From Rhabdonatronobacter sediminivivens (GTDB taxonomy: Bacteria > Pseudomonadota > Alphaproteobacteria > Rhodobacterales > Rhodobacteraceae), in assembly GCF_013415485.1 (NCBI RefSeq), contig NZ_JACBXS010000009.1, positions 1 through 64,000 of the forward strand: 64,000 nt of DNA, given 5' to 3'. A model generated the notes under the pieces. That model was given only the letters and a program-made list of their open reading frames with translations, searched no databases and was not told the origin of the DNA. Each line of letters begins with the position of its first letter. The stretch's first letter is position 1. The position numbers and the translations under genes were made by a program. Shown here in pieces: positions 18,755-27,015 of the stretch.

Positions 18755-20935
18755 ATGACCTATCAGCTTTTCCCCATCGGCCCGACGGAACGGGTGCATG
18801 ACGATTTCGCATTCGAACAGTGGCGCGCCCAAAGCGCGAAACTGGCCGACGGCGGCGCCATCGTGGTCTGGTTCGATACACGCGACACCAGCAACATGGG
18901 CACCTTCAGCGACAATGCGGTCATGGCCCGCCGCTATGACAGCGATGGCAACCCGGTCGGGCCAGAGCGGATTGTGGCAGAGGTGGACAATTACCTGCGC
19001 CCGGTTGTCACCGGGCTGGAGGGCGGCGGTTACGTCATCGGCTGGCTTGATGACGGGCTGGCGCGTTTCGCCCTGTTCGATGCGGCGGATGCGCCTGTTC
19101 AACAGGGGGCCCTGTCCGCGCCAACGCGTGTCCATACCCTGACGGATGGCACAACAGTCACCGCCGATACTGAGGTGTCTTCCTCCTCTGCCGGTTCACT
19201 GTTCTGGGATCTGACCTCGCTCGACACCGGTGGCTTCGCCTTTACCTGGACTGCGGCGCACGGACGAACGGCCTCCTTGAATTCAGCCAGCAACAGCTTC
19301 ACCCAGACGTTCGATTCTGCCGGAGACCCTCTCGGCACGCCGGTGGCGCTGGGGCCTTGGGCCAGTTCCCCGGCCGGGCAGACCAGCGTCACCACGGTCG
19401 GCGGCGCCATGCTGGAAGACGGGAAATACGCGCTGCTGATCCGCCTGTCTCCGGACGACACCGAGCGCGACAGCATCAGCGTGGCGGTGCGCGTGTTCAA
19501 CGAAGACGGCACGCCGGCGGGGGAACCTGTCCTGCTGGATCCCGATACGCCCGGCAATCAGTATGCCAGCGACATTGCCACCCTGGCCGATGGAAGCCTG
19601 GTGGCGACCTGGTACACCTCGGCCTGGATAGACGAAGGCGGCGGTGCAAAGCTGCGGCGGCTGGGCGAGGATGGCACACCGCTGGACGCGGCCGTGCGGA
19701 TTGAGGGCGGTTCGTCTTCAAGCGCCTGGATCACACCAATGGAGGATGGAGGCTGGCTGGTTTCCTGGCATATGGCTGTGCCGCCTGCCGGGGGCCGAGC
19801 GTATATGCAACGCGCGCAGCGCTATGATGCCGAGGGCAACACGGTCGGCGATGTCACGCAAATCGCCAGCGTGCGCAGCGATCCGGACCGCAGCGATTTC
19901 GGGATTACGGGATTTGCCGGTCCCGGTGATTTCGTCGCGCTGGAAGGCGGCCCGCTTTTTGGCCTGTTCAACGGGTATGTCAGCGACAGCCCCGAAGACG
20001 GCCCCCAGCGCGGCGATCATGATGTCTTCGTCAGGCTTTATGGGCCCGAGGTGCTGGGCAGCGGCGGCGACGATGTGCTGGAAGCCGGCGCGACCGGCAC
20101 CGCGCTTTACGGGCTGGAGGGCAATGACACGCTGATCGGCGGGCCGGGGGATGACTTCCTGATCGGCGGCCCGGGGGATGACCTGCTGCTGGGCGGTGGC
20201 GGCACCAACATGGCGGTGTTTTCCGGCCGCCCGGCGGATTATGACATAACCCGCGGCCCCGATGGCCGACTGACCGTCACCGACCTGCGCGAAGACAGCC
20301 CGGACGGCACCGACACGCTGGAAAACATCGCCCTGCTGCAATTTTCCGGAAGGGGCACGTTCGACCGCGAAACCGTCGCCGTGGCCGATCTGGAGCTTGA
20401 TGTCACCCTGTCCGGTCAGGTGACCAGCGCACAGGGCCAGCCGATGGAGGGTGTCACCCTGACCCTGATGGCCGAAGGCTGGCCCGACCAGACCGCCACC
20501 AGCGACGCGGGCGGGATGTTCGGTTTCTCCCTGGCAAATGGCATTGGCGCCCGGCTGGAGGCCGCGCGCGACCATGACCCCGCCACCGATGGCCGCCCCA
20601 CCGCCATGGACGCGCTGGAGGTCCTGCGCCTGGCCGTGGGGCTGAACCCCAGCTTCGGCCCGGCGCAGGCGCAGACCTTCATCGCCGCCGACATGAACGG
20701 CGATGGCACCATCACCGCGCAGGACGCGCTGGAGGTGCTGCGCGCCGCCGTGGGGCTGGCCAGCGACAACGCGCCCCGCTGGGTGTTCGTGGATGCCGCC
20801 ACCGACTGGGAGGCGCTGGAGATCACCCGCAGCAATATGCAGTTCGACACCGGGATCGAGATCGCCGCCGGTGACAGCGATCTGGACCTGGCCCTGACCG
20901 GCATCCTGCTGGGGAATATGGCCGAGGTGGTGTAA
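18755..20935 (+). CDS. Array member E: RTX/dockerin-tailed repeat protein
   Basis: A 726-aa paralogue starting MTYQLFPIGPTERVHDDF, with AGGAG 8 bases upstream. Repeats of LEGGGYVIGWLDD, LDTGGFAFTWTAA and MEDGGWLVSWHM type fill residues 1-420. RTX block: GNDTLIGGPGDDFLIGGPGDDLLLGGGG. From the regulatory-like fold to the tail it is nearly the same protein as B (including the 227-bp identical DNA), with a few changes in the last 100 residues (LNPSFGPAQAQTF kept, SNMQFDTGIEIA changed). This pattern points to recent recombination between B and E rather than simple tandem duplication, because the N-terminal halves are far more diverged. Confidence 0.75.
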   Translation: MTYQLFPIGPTERVHDDFAFEQWRAQSAKLADGGAIVVWFDTRDTSNMGTFSDNAVMARRYDSDGNPVGPERIVAEVDNYLRPVVTGLEGGGYVIGWLDDGLARFALFDAADAPVQQGALSAPTRVHTLTDGTTVTADTEVSSSSAGSLFWDLTSLDTGGFAFTWTAAHGRTASLNSASNSFTQTFDSAGDPLGTPVALGPWASSPAGQTSVTTVGGAMLEDGKYALLIRLSPDDTERDSISVAVRVFNEDGTPAGEPVLLDPDTPGNQYASDIATLADGSLVATWYTSAWIDEGGGAKLRRLGEDGTPLDAAVRIEGGSSSSAWITPMEDGGWLVSWHMAVPPAGGRAYMQRAQRYDAEGNTVGDVTQIASVRSDPDRSDFGITGFAGPGDFVALEGGPLFGLFNGYVSDSPEDGPQRGDHDVFVRLYGPEVLGSGGDDVLEAGATGTALYGLEGNDTLIGGPGDDFLIGGPGDDLLLGGGGTNMAVFSGRPADYDITRGPDGRLTVTDLREDSPDGTDTLENIALLQFSGRGTFDRETVAVADLELDVTLSGQVTSAQGQPMEGVTLTLMAEGWPDQTATSDAGGMFGFSLANGIGARLEAARDHDPATDGRPTAMDALEVLRLAVGLNPSFGPAQAQTFIAADMNGDGTITAQDALEVLRAAVGLASDNAPRWVFVDAATDWEALEITRSNMQFDTGIEIAAGDSDLDLALTGILLGNMAEVV
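20396..20622 (+). repeat. 227-bp repeat, copy 2 (identical to 13452-13678)
   Basis: Second copy of the identical segment, inside copy E. The identity stops at a single G/C difference in the codon after the first dockerin Asp-Ala-Leu-Glu. Confidence 0.9.
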
Positions 20936-21023
20936 CGCGGCGCCCCCTGCCCGCAGAGCGGACACCACAGGACGGCACAACCGCCGAGTACTCATGGGTG
21001 ATAGCGCTCGCAGTAGGCATCAC

Positions 21024-21037
21024 TTGACCCATGTCAA
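21024..21037 (+). promoter_or_regulatory. FNR/FnrL-type box with -10 upstream of F
   Basis: Perfectly symmetric TTGAC-CCAT-GTCAA. AATACT at 21059-21064 sits where a -10 is expected for class II activation. The translated start of F follows at 21092. Confidence 0.65.
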
Positions 21038-21091
21038 GGTCAGCGCGCGGCGGTGCGGAATACTGCCCTGAAGGATCCCAGGAGAACAGCC

Positions 21092-23229
21092 ATGGCCTAT
21101 CAGCTTCACCCCTCCGCACCTGCCTTCGCCGTCCAGCCGGACATGACCGGCTTCCAGGACCGCGCCGTCGCCACCCCCTTGGCCGATGGCGGCATGCTGG
21201 TTGTCTACCAGAACCGCATCCAGCCCGATCCGGAAGACGACTGGGACCATAGCGTCCGCGCGCAGCGCCTTGATAGCGCCGGCAACCGCATCGGCGATCC
21301 GCAAACTCTGACCGAGTTTTCTCACTGGTATTCGGGGATTTGGGCCCCACCGGGCGCGGTAGGGCTGGCCGATGGCGGCTATGCCATCGCCTGGTCTGAT
21401 TTCGAAACGCAGCACCTGCTATCCAGACTTATGACGCCAACGGCGCGCAGACCAGCGATGCGCTCAGCATCCTGCCACCGCGCGAGGTCATCAACGCCAA
21501 CACCGGGATGCCGGTCAATGTCACCCTCAATGCGTCCCAGGACATCGCGCCCGCGCTGACTGCACTGGACCATGGCGGCTTTGCCGTCGCGTGGCAGGCT
21601 GGCCACGGCGGCATGATGACGATGTATGGTGCCGCCAGTAGCAGCTTCAGCCAGCCCTTCATCGCCACCGGCCAGCCCATAGCCCAAGCCAGCCGGATCA
21701 TGGACTGGAGTACCGGTCACGTAAGCGATACGGTGCCGCTGACCGATGGCCAGTACCTGGCAATCCTGGCTGCGAACCCGCAGCACCCGGAAGCGCCGGA
21801 TCAATACAACACCGTTCTGGGCCAGATCATCGATGCGACCGGCGCGCCACTGGGCGAGCCCTTCCTGGTGCCCCAGAGCCATGACTCGCACAAGAACAGC
21901 CCCGCCGCCGCACTGCTGGATGATGGCAGCATCGTGGTGGCCTGGGTGGAAGCCGGGGTTCACGCGCAGGCGACCTTCTGGCGCCGCTTCGATGCCGAAG
22001 GCAACCCGCTGAACGACGAACAGCCACTGCTGCCGCTGGGGCGCATCGACCTGGATGTGGATGTCGCGGCGATGCCGGATGGCGGCTTCCTGCTACTGGT
22101 CGCCAATCATCCGGGCTGGGGCCAGTCAGTCGGCATCAACTCGGCCCAGCGCTTCGATGCCGAGGGCAATGCGGTGGGCGAGCTTTCGCGCGCGGTTCGC
22201 GCCTGGGAAGACCTTGGCATGAGCTTCCTGCACGGCAATGCCACCATCGTGCCGCTGCCCGATGGGCCCATGGTGGGGGTCTGGACCGCCACTGCGACTG
22301 TCGGCTACGTCACCAATGTCCTGGCGCTCCCCTTCGCAGCTGATCTGCTGGGTACGGACGGGGATGATGAGTTGCAGGCGGGCGATGTCGGCACGGCGAT
22401 TTTCGGGTTCGAGGGCAACGATACGCTGATCGGCGGGCCGGGCAACGACTTCCTGACCGGCGGGCCGGGGGATGACCTGCTGTTCGGCGGCGGCGGGATG
22501 AACACGGCGGTGTTCTCGGGCGTGTTCAGAGACTATGACATCGCCCACGGTCCGCAGGACACGCTGGTGGTCACCGACCAGCGCGAGGGCAGTCCGGACG
22601 GCACCGACACCTTGTCGGATATCCACATGCTGAAATTTACACATGTCAGCAGCCCGAGCACGACCGAGGTGGCCGATCTGGATCTGGACCTCACCGTTGC
22701 GGGCCATGTCAGCGATATGGCGGGCAATGCGATGGCCAATGTCGACGTCACTTTCACCGCCGCAGCAGACGGCTGGGAAATGCAGACCACCCGGACCGGC
22801 CCAGATAGCGCATTCGACCTGCGCGTTGCCAAGGGTCTGGCCGGGGAGCTTGCCGCCAGCCGCGACCATGACCCCGCCACCGATGGCCGCCCCAGCGCCA
22901 TGGACGCGCTGGAGGTGCTGCGCATGGCCGTGGGGCTGGACCCCAGCTTCGGCCCGGCGCAGGCGCTCAATTTCATCGCCGCTGACGTCAATGGCGACGG
23001 GCAGATCACCGCGCTGGATGCGCTGGAGGTGCTGCGCGCCGCCGTAGGGCTGGCCAGCGACAACGCGCCCCGCTGGGTCTTTGTCGACAGCGCCACTGAC
23101 TGGGAGGCGCTGGACCTGTCACGCAGCAATGTCCAGTTCGACACCGGGATCACCATCGCCGCCGGTGACAGCGACCTGGACCTGGGCCTGACCGGCATCC
23201 TGCTGGGCAACATGGCCGAGGTGGCCTGA
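21092..23229 (+). pseudogene. Array member F: frameshifted RTX/dockerin-tailed protein
   Basis: The start (MAYQLHPSAPAFAVQ) has AGGAG upstream and belongs to the B/E subgroup. The frame is lost near 21400-21420. Up to GGYAIAWSDFETQHLL it reads in one frame; from IQTYDANGAQTSDALSIL (21421 onward) the homologous protein continues in the -1 frame. Adding one base at about 21420 (CTG CTn ATC CAG) would restore a normal protein of about 712 aa. The downstream part is intact: DGG repeats, RTX (GNDTLIGGPGNDFLTGGPGDD), regulatory-like fold, dockerin loops DHDPATDGRPSAMD and DVNGDGQITALD, and tail ILLGNMAEVA. No homopolymer is present at the break. It is either a real recent inactivation or a sequence error. 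Confidence 0.7.
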
Positions 23230-23274
23230 CCCTGGCGGCCCCTGCGGGGTGGCGCGCGGCCCCGTGCTGCACCC

Positions 23275-23303
23275 GGCGCGGCGCAATGCTCTCTTGCCGC
23301 GCC
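23275..23303 (+). terminator. Hairpin between F and nikR
   Basis: GGCGCGGC / GCCGCGCC stem of 8 bp with a 13-base loop. It closes the array on this side. It lacks a U-run. Confidence 0.35.
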
Positions 23304-23351
23304 GCGCCCCGCCGTGCCAGACTTCGCCTGCCCAGCGGATTGGACCAGCCC

Positions 23352-23822
23352 ATGCAACGCGTGACCGTTACCCTGCCTGAAACCCTTTGCGCCGCGCTGG
23401 ACCGCTTCGTGCAGGACCGGCGCTATGACACACGCTCGGAAGCCATGCGCGACCTGCTGCGCACGGCCCTGCGCGCGCGCCCCGAAGAGCCCCCCACCGC
23501 CGAAGCCATGGGCGTGCTGAGTTATGTCTATGACCACCACACCCGGGATCTTTCCAGCCGCCTGATGCATCACCACCATGCCCATCATGCGCTGAGCATC
23601 ACCACCAGCCATGTGCATCTGGATCATGACAGCTGCCTGGAAACGGCGATCCTGCGCGGGCCGGTGGAGGCGCTGCGGGCCTATGCCGACGGGGTCCTCG
23701 GCCAGCGCGGGGTGATGCATGGCAACCTGTTCCTGATCCCGGTGGAAACCTGCCAGGCCAGCCATGACCACGGCCATGGTGCCGCGCCCCATGCGCATCT
23801 GCGCGTGAAGGATCATTTCTGA
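23352..23822 (+). CDS. nikR: Nickel-responsive regulator NikR
   Basis: A 156-aa ribbon-helix-helix/ACT-type repressor that binds Ni2+ and DNA. The N-terminus MQRVTVTLPETLCAALDRFV plus RYDTRSEAMRDLLRTAL is the ribbon-helix-helix domain (about 1-45). The high-affinity nickel site is visible in SHVHLDHDSCLE, with the His-x-His and Cys of the E. coli H87/H89/C95 set, and an upstream His cluster (MHHHHAHHALS). The C-terminus is His-rich (HDHGHGAAPHAH), which may add metal affinity. The start at 23352 gives the typical short leader. It converges with the nickel transporter operon, overlapping nikO by 10 bases. Confidence 0.9.
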   Translation: MQRVTVTLPETLCAALDRFVQDRRYDTRSEAMRDLLRTALRARPEEPPTAEAMGVLSYVYDHHTRDLSSRLMHHHHAHHALSITTSHVHLDHDSCLETAILRGPVEALRAYADGVLGQRGVMHGNLFLIPVETCQASHDHGHGAAPHAHLRVKDHF

Positions 23823-24553
23823 ACCGGTGATGCGCGCGGGCGGGTCAGCGAGGGCGGCACCTCCTGGCCGTGGGCCTCCATCAGCGCGGCATCGCCCAGC
23901 ACCGCGCGGGCGGGGCCATCGGCCCGGATACCGCCCTGATCGATCAGCACCACCCGGGGGCACAGTTCCAGCACCAGTTCCAGGTCGTGGCTGGCAATCA
24001 GCATGGCGTGCTCCAGCCCCGCCAGCAGCGTGATCAGCCGCCGCCGGTTGCGCAGGTCCAGCCCGCCCGAGGGTTCATCCAGTAGCAGCAACTCGGGGCG
24101 CATGACCAGCGCCCCGGCGATACAGGCGCGGCGTTTCTCGCCGCCCGAAAGGTGGTGCACGGGGCGATCTTCCAGCCCGCTCAGCCCGCAATCGGCCAGC
24201 GCCTGCGCGCAGCGCGCCTGCACCTGCGCATCCGGCAGGCCCAGGTTGCGGGCCCCGAAGGCCACATCCTCGGCCAGGGTGGGGCAGAAGAGCTGATCCT
24301 CGGCCTGCTGAAAGACCAGGGCGATGCGGGGATCAAAGCCCCCCGTCAGCAGCGGTTGCCCCTGCAGCCGCAGCGCGCCTGCCTGCGGCGCCAGCACCCC
24401 GGCGATGGTGTGAAACAGGCTGGATTTCCCCGCACCATTGGGGCCGATCAGGGCCACCCGCGCGCCCGGGTCCAGTTGCAGCGACAGGCCCGAAAGCACC
24501 GGCGCCCGCCCCGGCCAGCCAACCGAGAGCGCGTCCAGCGCCAGCAGGGTCAT
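23813..24553 (-). CDS. nikO: Nickel ECF transporter ATPase (NikO/CbiO-type)
   Basis: A 246-aa ABC ATPase that powers uptake of nickel (or cobalt) through an energy-coupling-factor transporter. Walker A is GPNGAGKSSLF, the signature is LSGGEKRRACIAGAL and Walker B is LLLLDEPSGGLD, followed by SHDLELVLELC. Length is typical. It is the last gene of the operon and overlaps the upstream membrane component by 4 bases. Nickel specificity is inferred from the adjacent nikR, since CbiO and NikO cannot be separated by sequence alone. Confidence 0.85.
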   Translation of the reverse strand: MTLLALDALSVGWPGRAPVLSGLSLQLDPGARVALIGPNGAGKSSLFHTIAGVLAPQAGALRLQGQPLLTGGFDPRIALVFQQAEDQLFCPTLAEDVAFGARNLGLPDAQVQARCAQALADCGLSGLEDRPVHHLSGGEKRRACIAGALVMRPELLLLDEPSGGLDLRNRRRLITLLAGLEHAMLIASHDLELVLELCPRVVLIDQGGIRADGPARAVLGDAALMEAHGQEVPPSLTRPRASPVQK

Positions 24554-25266
24554 GGCATCCGGTCCAGCAGCACAAGCGCCAGCGCCGCCCCCGCAGCCCC
24601 GGTCATGGCCACCCGGTCACGCGTGGTCAAGGCGGCGGCGGGTGCCATCGGCGCGGCACCATGACCGCGCAGGCGCATGGCCGCCCAGAGCCGCTCGGCC
24701 CGCGTCTGGGCGCGGATCAGCGCGCAGGCCAGCAGCGCGGCCTGATCCGGCACTGCGCGCCAGCCCGGGCGCCCCCCGCGCAGGCGGCGGGCAAGCTGCG
24801 CGCGGGCAAGCTCGGCCCGGGTTTCCTCCAGATAGCGGGCGGTCAGCAGCGCCAGATCGGTGATCAGCCCCGGAAGGCCCAGGCCCCGCAGCCCAGCCAC
24901 CAGTTGCGCAGGCGACAGCGGCGCCAGCAGTGCCAGGGTCAGCGCCACGATGGACAGGAGCCGCGTGGCCATGAGCACGGCGGCCTGCAGCCCCTCCTGG
25001 CGCAATACAAGCGGGCCGATCTGGGCCAGAACCGTCCCCCCCGCGGCAAAGGGCAGCACCAGCAGCAGTGCCATCGCCAGCAGCGCCGGGGCGCGCAGGC
25101 CCCGCACCACCCGCCGCCCCTGCCCCAGTGCCAGCACCACACCGCCCGCCAGCGCCGCAACCAGCGGCAGAACCGCGCCCCCCTGCACCGCGGCAATGCC
25201 AAAGGCCAGCAGCAGCGCCGCCACCAGGCGTGCGCGCGGGTTCAGCGCCTCGGCGCGCTCAGCCAT
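24550..25266 (-). CDS. nikQ: Nickel ECF transporter transmembrane T-component (NikQ/CbiQ-type)
   Basis: A 238-aa membrane protein with 4-5 hydrophobic helices near the N-terminus (LVAALLLAFGIAAVQGGAVLPLVAALAGGVVLAL and onward). The CbiQ/EcfT coupling motifs are present: LARAQLARRLRGG (Ala-Arg-Gly type coupling helix) and ERLWAAMRLRGHG near the C-terminus. These helices contact the ATPase. It overlaps nikO by 4 bases and nikM by 8 bases, indicating translational coupling. Confidence 0.8.
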   Translation of the reverse strand: MAERAEALNPRARLVAALLLAFGIAAVQGGAVLPLVAALAGGVVLALGQGRRVVRGLRAPALLAMALLLVLPFAAGGTVLAQIGPLVLRQEGLQAAVLMATRLLSIVALTLALLAPLSPAQLVAGLRGLGLPGLITDLALLTARYLEETRAELARAQLARRLRGGRPGWRAVPDQAALLACALIRAQTRAERLWAAMRLRGHGAAPMAPAAALTTRDRVAMTGAAGAALALVLLDRMP

Positions 25267-25882
25267 GGGGCAGAAGCCGCGGCTCCATCCGCCGCAACAG
25301 GCGCAGGACCGCCAGGACGATCATGCCCTCGGCCAGGGCCAGCGGCAGATGGGCCAGCACCAACGCACCCAGCGCCATCCGCTCTGCCCCCGGGTCCAGC
25401 GCCACCGGCAGCCCCGCCAGCACGATCGCCACGAACAGCGCCAGCACCGCCAGCACCGCCCCTGCCCCGGCCACAAACCCCGCCAGATCCGGCCAGCGCC
25501 GCCCCGCCAGCCGCCACACCGCATGGGCCATCAGCGCAGGCAGGCCCAGGATCACGGCGTTCAGCCCCAGCGTGGTGATCCCGCCATGACCGAAAAGCAC
25601 CGCCTGCAGGAACAGCCCCACCAGGATCGCGGGCACGGCAAACCAGCCCAGCAGCACCCCCATCAGCCCCGCCAGCAGCAGATGCACCGAAGCCGGGGGC
25701 ACCGGCACCGCCACCAGCGATGCCGCAAAGAACACCGCCGTCAGCATGGCCGCGCGCGGCACCTGCCCCTGCGGGTCCGGCAGGGCGCGGATACGCGCCA
25801 GCGCCAGCCCGGCCAGTGCCGCGCTGGCCCCATAGCCCGCCAGCGCCATGCTGACCGGCACGATCCCGTCAGGAAGATGCAT
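25259..25882 (-). CDS. nikM: Nickel ECF transporter substrate component (NikM/CbiM-type)
   Basis: A 207-aa membrane S-component. It starts MHLPDGIVPV, and the N-terminal Met-His pair of this family supplies Ni2+/Co2+ ligands, which fixes the start at 25882 rather than the longer frame at 25909. About six to seven transmembrane helices follow, with PPASVHLLLAGLMGVLLGWFAVPAILVGLFLQAVLFGHGGITTLGLNA carrying the conserved His and the GHGG turn. No NikN domain is fused; the small component is supplied by the gene upstream. Confidence 0.85.
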   Translation of the reverse strand: MHLPDGIVPVSMALAGYGASAALAGLALARIRALPDPQGQVPRAAMLTAVFFAASLVAVPVPPASVHLLLAGLMGVLLGWFAVPAILVGLFLQAVLFGHGGITTLGLNAVILGLPALMAHAVWRLAGRRWPDLAGFVAGAGAVLAVLALFVAIVLAGLPVALDPGAERMALGALVLAHLPLALAEGMIVLAVLRLLRRMEPRLLPHG

Positions 25883-26324
25883 CGCCCCGCCCCCGTTTGC
25901 GCAGGGCAAAGAGCGCCGTGCCCAGCGCGCCCCAGGCCACCAGAGCCACCATCACCGCCTGCTGCACGCGGTCCGGCCTGGTGGCGGTGCTCAGACTGAC
26001 CGGCCCTGCGGCGCCGACCTCCACATAAGCCATGGCGCCGTGACCGGCCTGGCGCACCTGCACCGACCAGCGCCCGGGGAGGGGATCGGGGATGAACTCG
26101 AACCCGCCCTCGCGGTCGGTCACGCCCTGCCCCCAGGGGCGCGCAGGATCATCGGGGGCATAGATGCGCACCTGCGCATGCGCCATGGGGTCGCCCGTGT
26201 CATACCCCGCCTGCAGCCGGATGGCGGTCGCGGTTTCAGCCGTGACCAGCGCGGCATGGGACAGGGCGGGCACCGGCGCCGCCAGGCACAGCGCGAAGGC
26301 TGCCAGCCTATAGCCGCGTGTCAT
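25869..26324 (-). CDS. NikL-like accessory component of nickel ECF transporter
   Basis: A 151-aa protein with a signal peptide (MTRGYRLAAFALCLAAPVPALS). The mature N-terminus is HAALVTAETATAIRLQAGYDTGD, followed by a small beta-sandwich (AQVRIYAPDDPARPWGQGVTDREGGFEFIPD). A C-terminal membrane anchor (VMVALVAWGALGTALFAL) ends in basic residues. This layout and its place directly before nikM match the NikL-type accessory proteins that replace NikN in some nickel ECF systems. The start at 26324 is supported by GAAGGG upstream. It overlaps nikM by 14 bases and the upstream gene by 17 bases. The exact family name is inferred from context. Confidence 0.65.
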   Translation of the reverse strand: MTRGYRLAAFALCLAAPVPALSHAALVTAETATAIRLQAGYDTGDPMAHAQVRIYAPDDPARPWGQGVTDREGGFEFIPDPLPGRWSVQVRQAGHGAMAYVEVGAAGPVSLSTATRPDRVQQAVMVALVAWGALGTALFALRKRGRGDASS

Positions 26325-27015
26325 GGCAATGCCCTTCGCCCACATGGCCCAGATGCAGCCCGTCAAGCGAGAACGCCTGCACCCCACCCCCGGCAAAGGG
26401 TTCGAACCCTGGTGCGGCCAGGTTCATGGGGTCATCGGGCGCGCGGTCGGCCCGTCCGAAAAGATGATCCAGATGCAGGGTGATCTCCAGATCGGCGCCG
26501 GCGCCTTCGGTGACAAACCCCTTGCGCGTATCGCCCAGATATTCACCGCAGGCATGGGCGATCGCTTCGGATGTTTGCAGGGAAAAGGCGACTTCGGTGC
26601 CATCCTTGCGCGCGACCCCTTCGAGCACCAGCGCAGGGATGGCTTCATCGGCGACCATCGCCCAACTCAGCGCGTTGTAATGCCCCGGCGGGGCCTCCAC
26701 CGTGACCAGCGCAACGCGGTGGTCGGCATCGGCGGCAACCAGGTCCACGGTGAACGGCCCGTCAAGCGGCAGCGGCGTGCCGGAAATCCGGGGGCCATCG
26801 GCCATGAAGGGGGGATCGGTCTGCCAGGCGGTGATCTGGTCGAACCGGGCGGTGATGCGCGTGAACTCCAGCGCCCAGCCATCACGGGTCAATCTGGGCG
26901 CGGTGAAACCTTCGGTCGCCAGATCCTCGGCGCTGGCATACAGGGTCAGGGAGCCTGACATGGCCGCGAAAGGGGTCAGGGCAAGCCCGGTTGCGACAAG
27001 GATCTGGCGGATCAT
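26308..27015 (-). CDS. Periplasmic protein of the nickel operon, possible metal-binding
   Basis: A 235-aa protein starting MIRQILVATGLALTPFAAMSGS, a signal peptide. The mature part is beta-rich and ends with a His- and Cys-containing segment (SLDGLHLGHVGEGHCHDTRL). The LHLDHLFGRADRAPDDPMNLAAPGFEPFA stretch is a conserved feature of a periplasmic family whose function I cannot name. As first gene of the nik operon it may bind or deliver nickel, as proposed for NikK-type components, but it does not show the DUF4198 pattern I would expect of NikK. The start at 27015 was preferred to 27054 because of the signal peptide. Confidence 0.6.
   Translation of the reverse strand: MIRQILVATGLALTPFAAMSGSLTLYASAEDLATEGFTAPRLTRDGWALEFTRITARFDQITAWQTDPPFMADGPRISGTPLPLDGPFTVDLVAADADHRVALVTVEAPPGHYNALSWAMVADEAIPALVLEGVARKDGTEVAFSLQTSEAIAHACGEYLGDTRKGFVTEGAGADLEITLHLDHLFGRADRAPDDPMNLAAPGFEPFAGGGVQAFSLDGLHLGHVGEGHCHDTRL

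Noticed and set aside
21395-21425. Programmed ribosomal frameshifting in copy F.
   Set aside because: No slippery heptamer or downstream stem was seen, and the other five copies have no shift there; a simple indel or sequence error is the better explanation.
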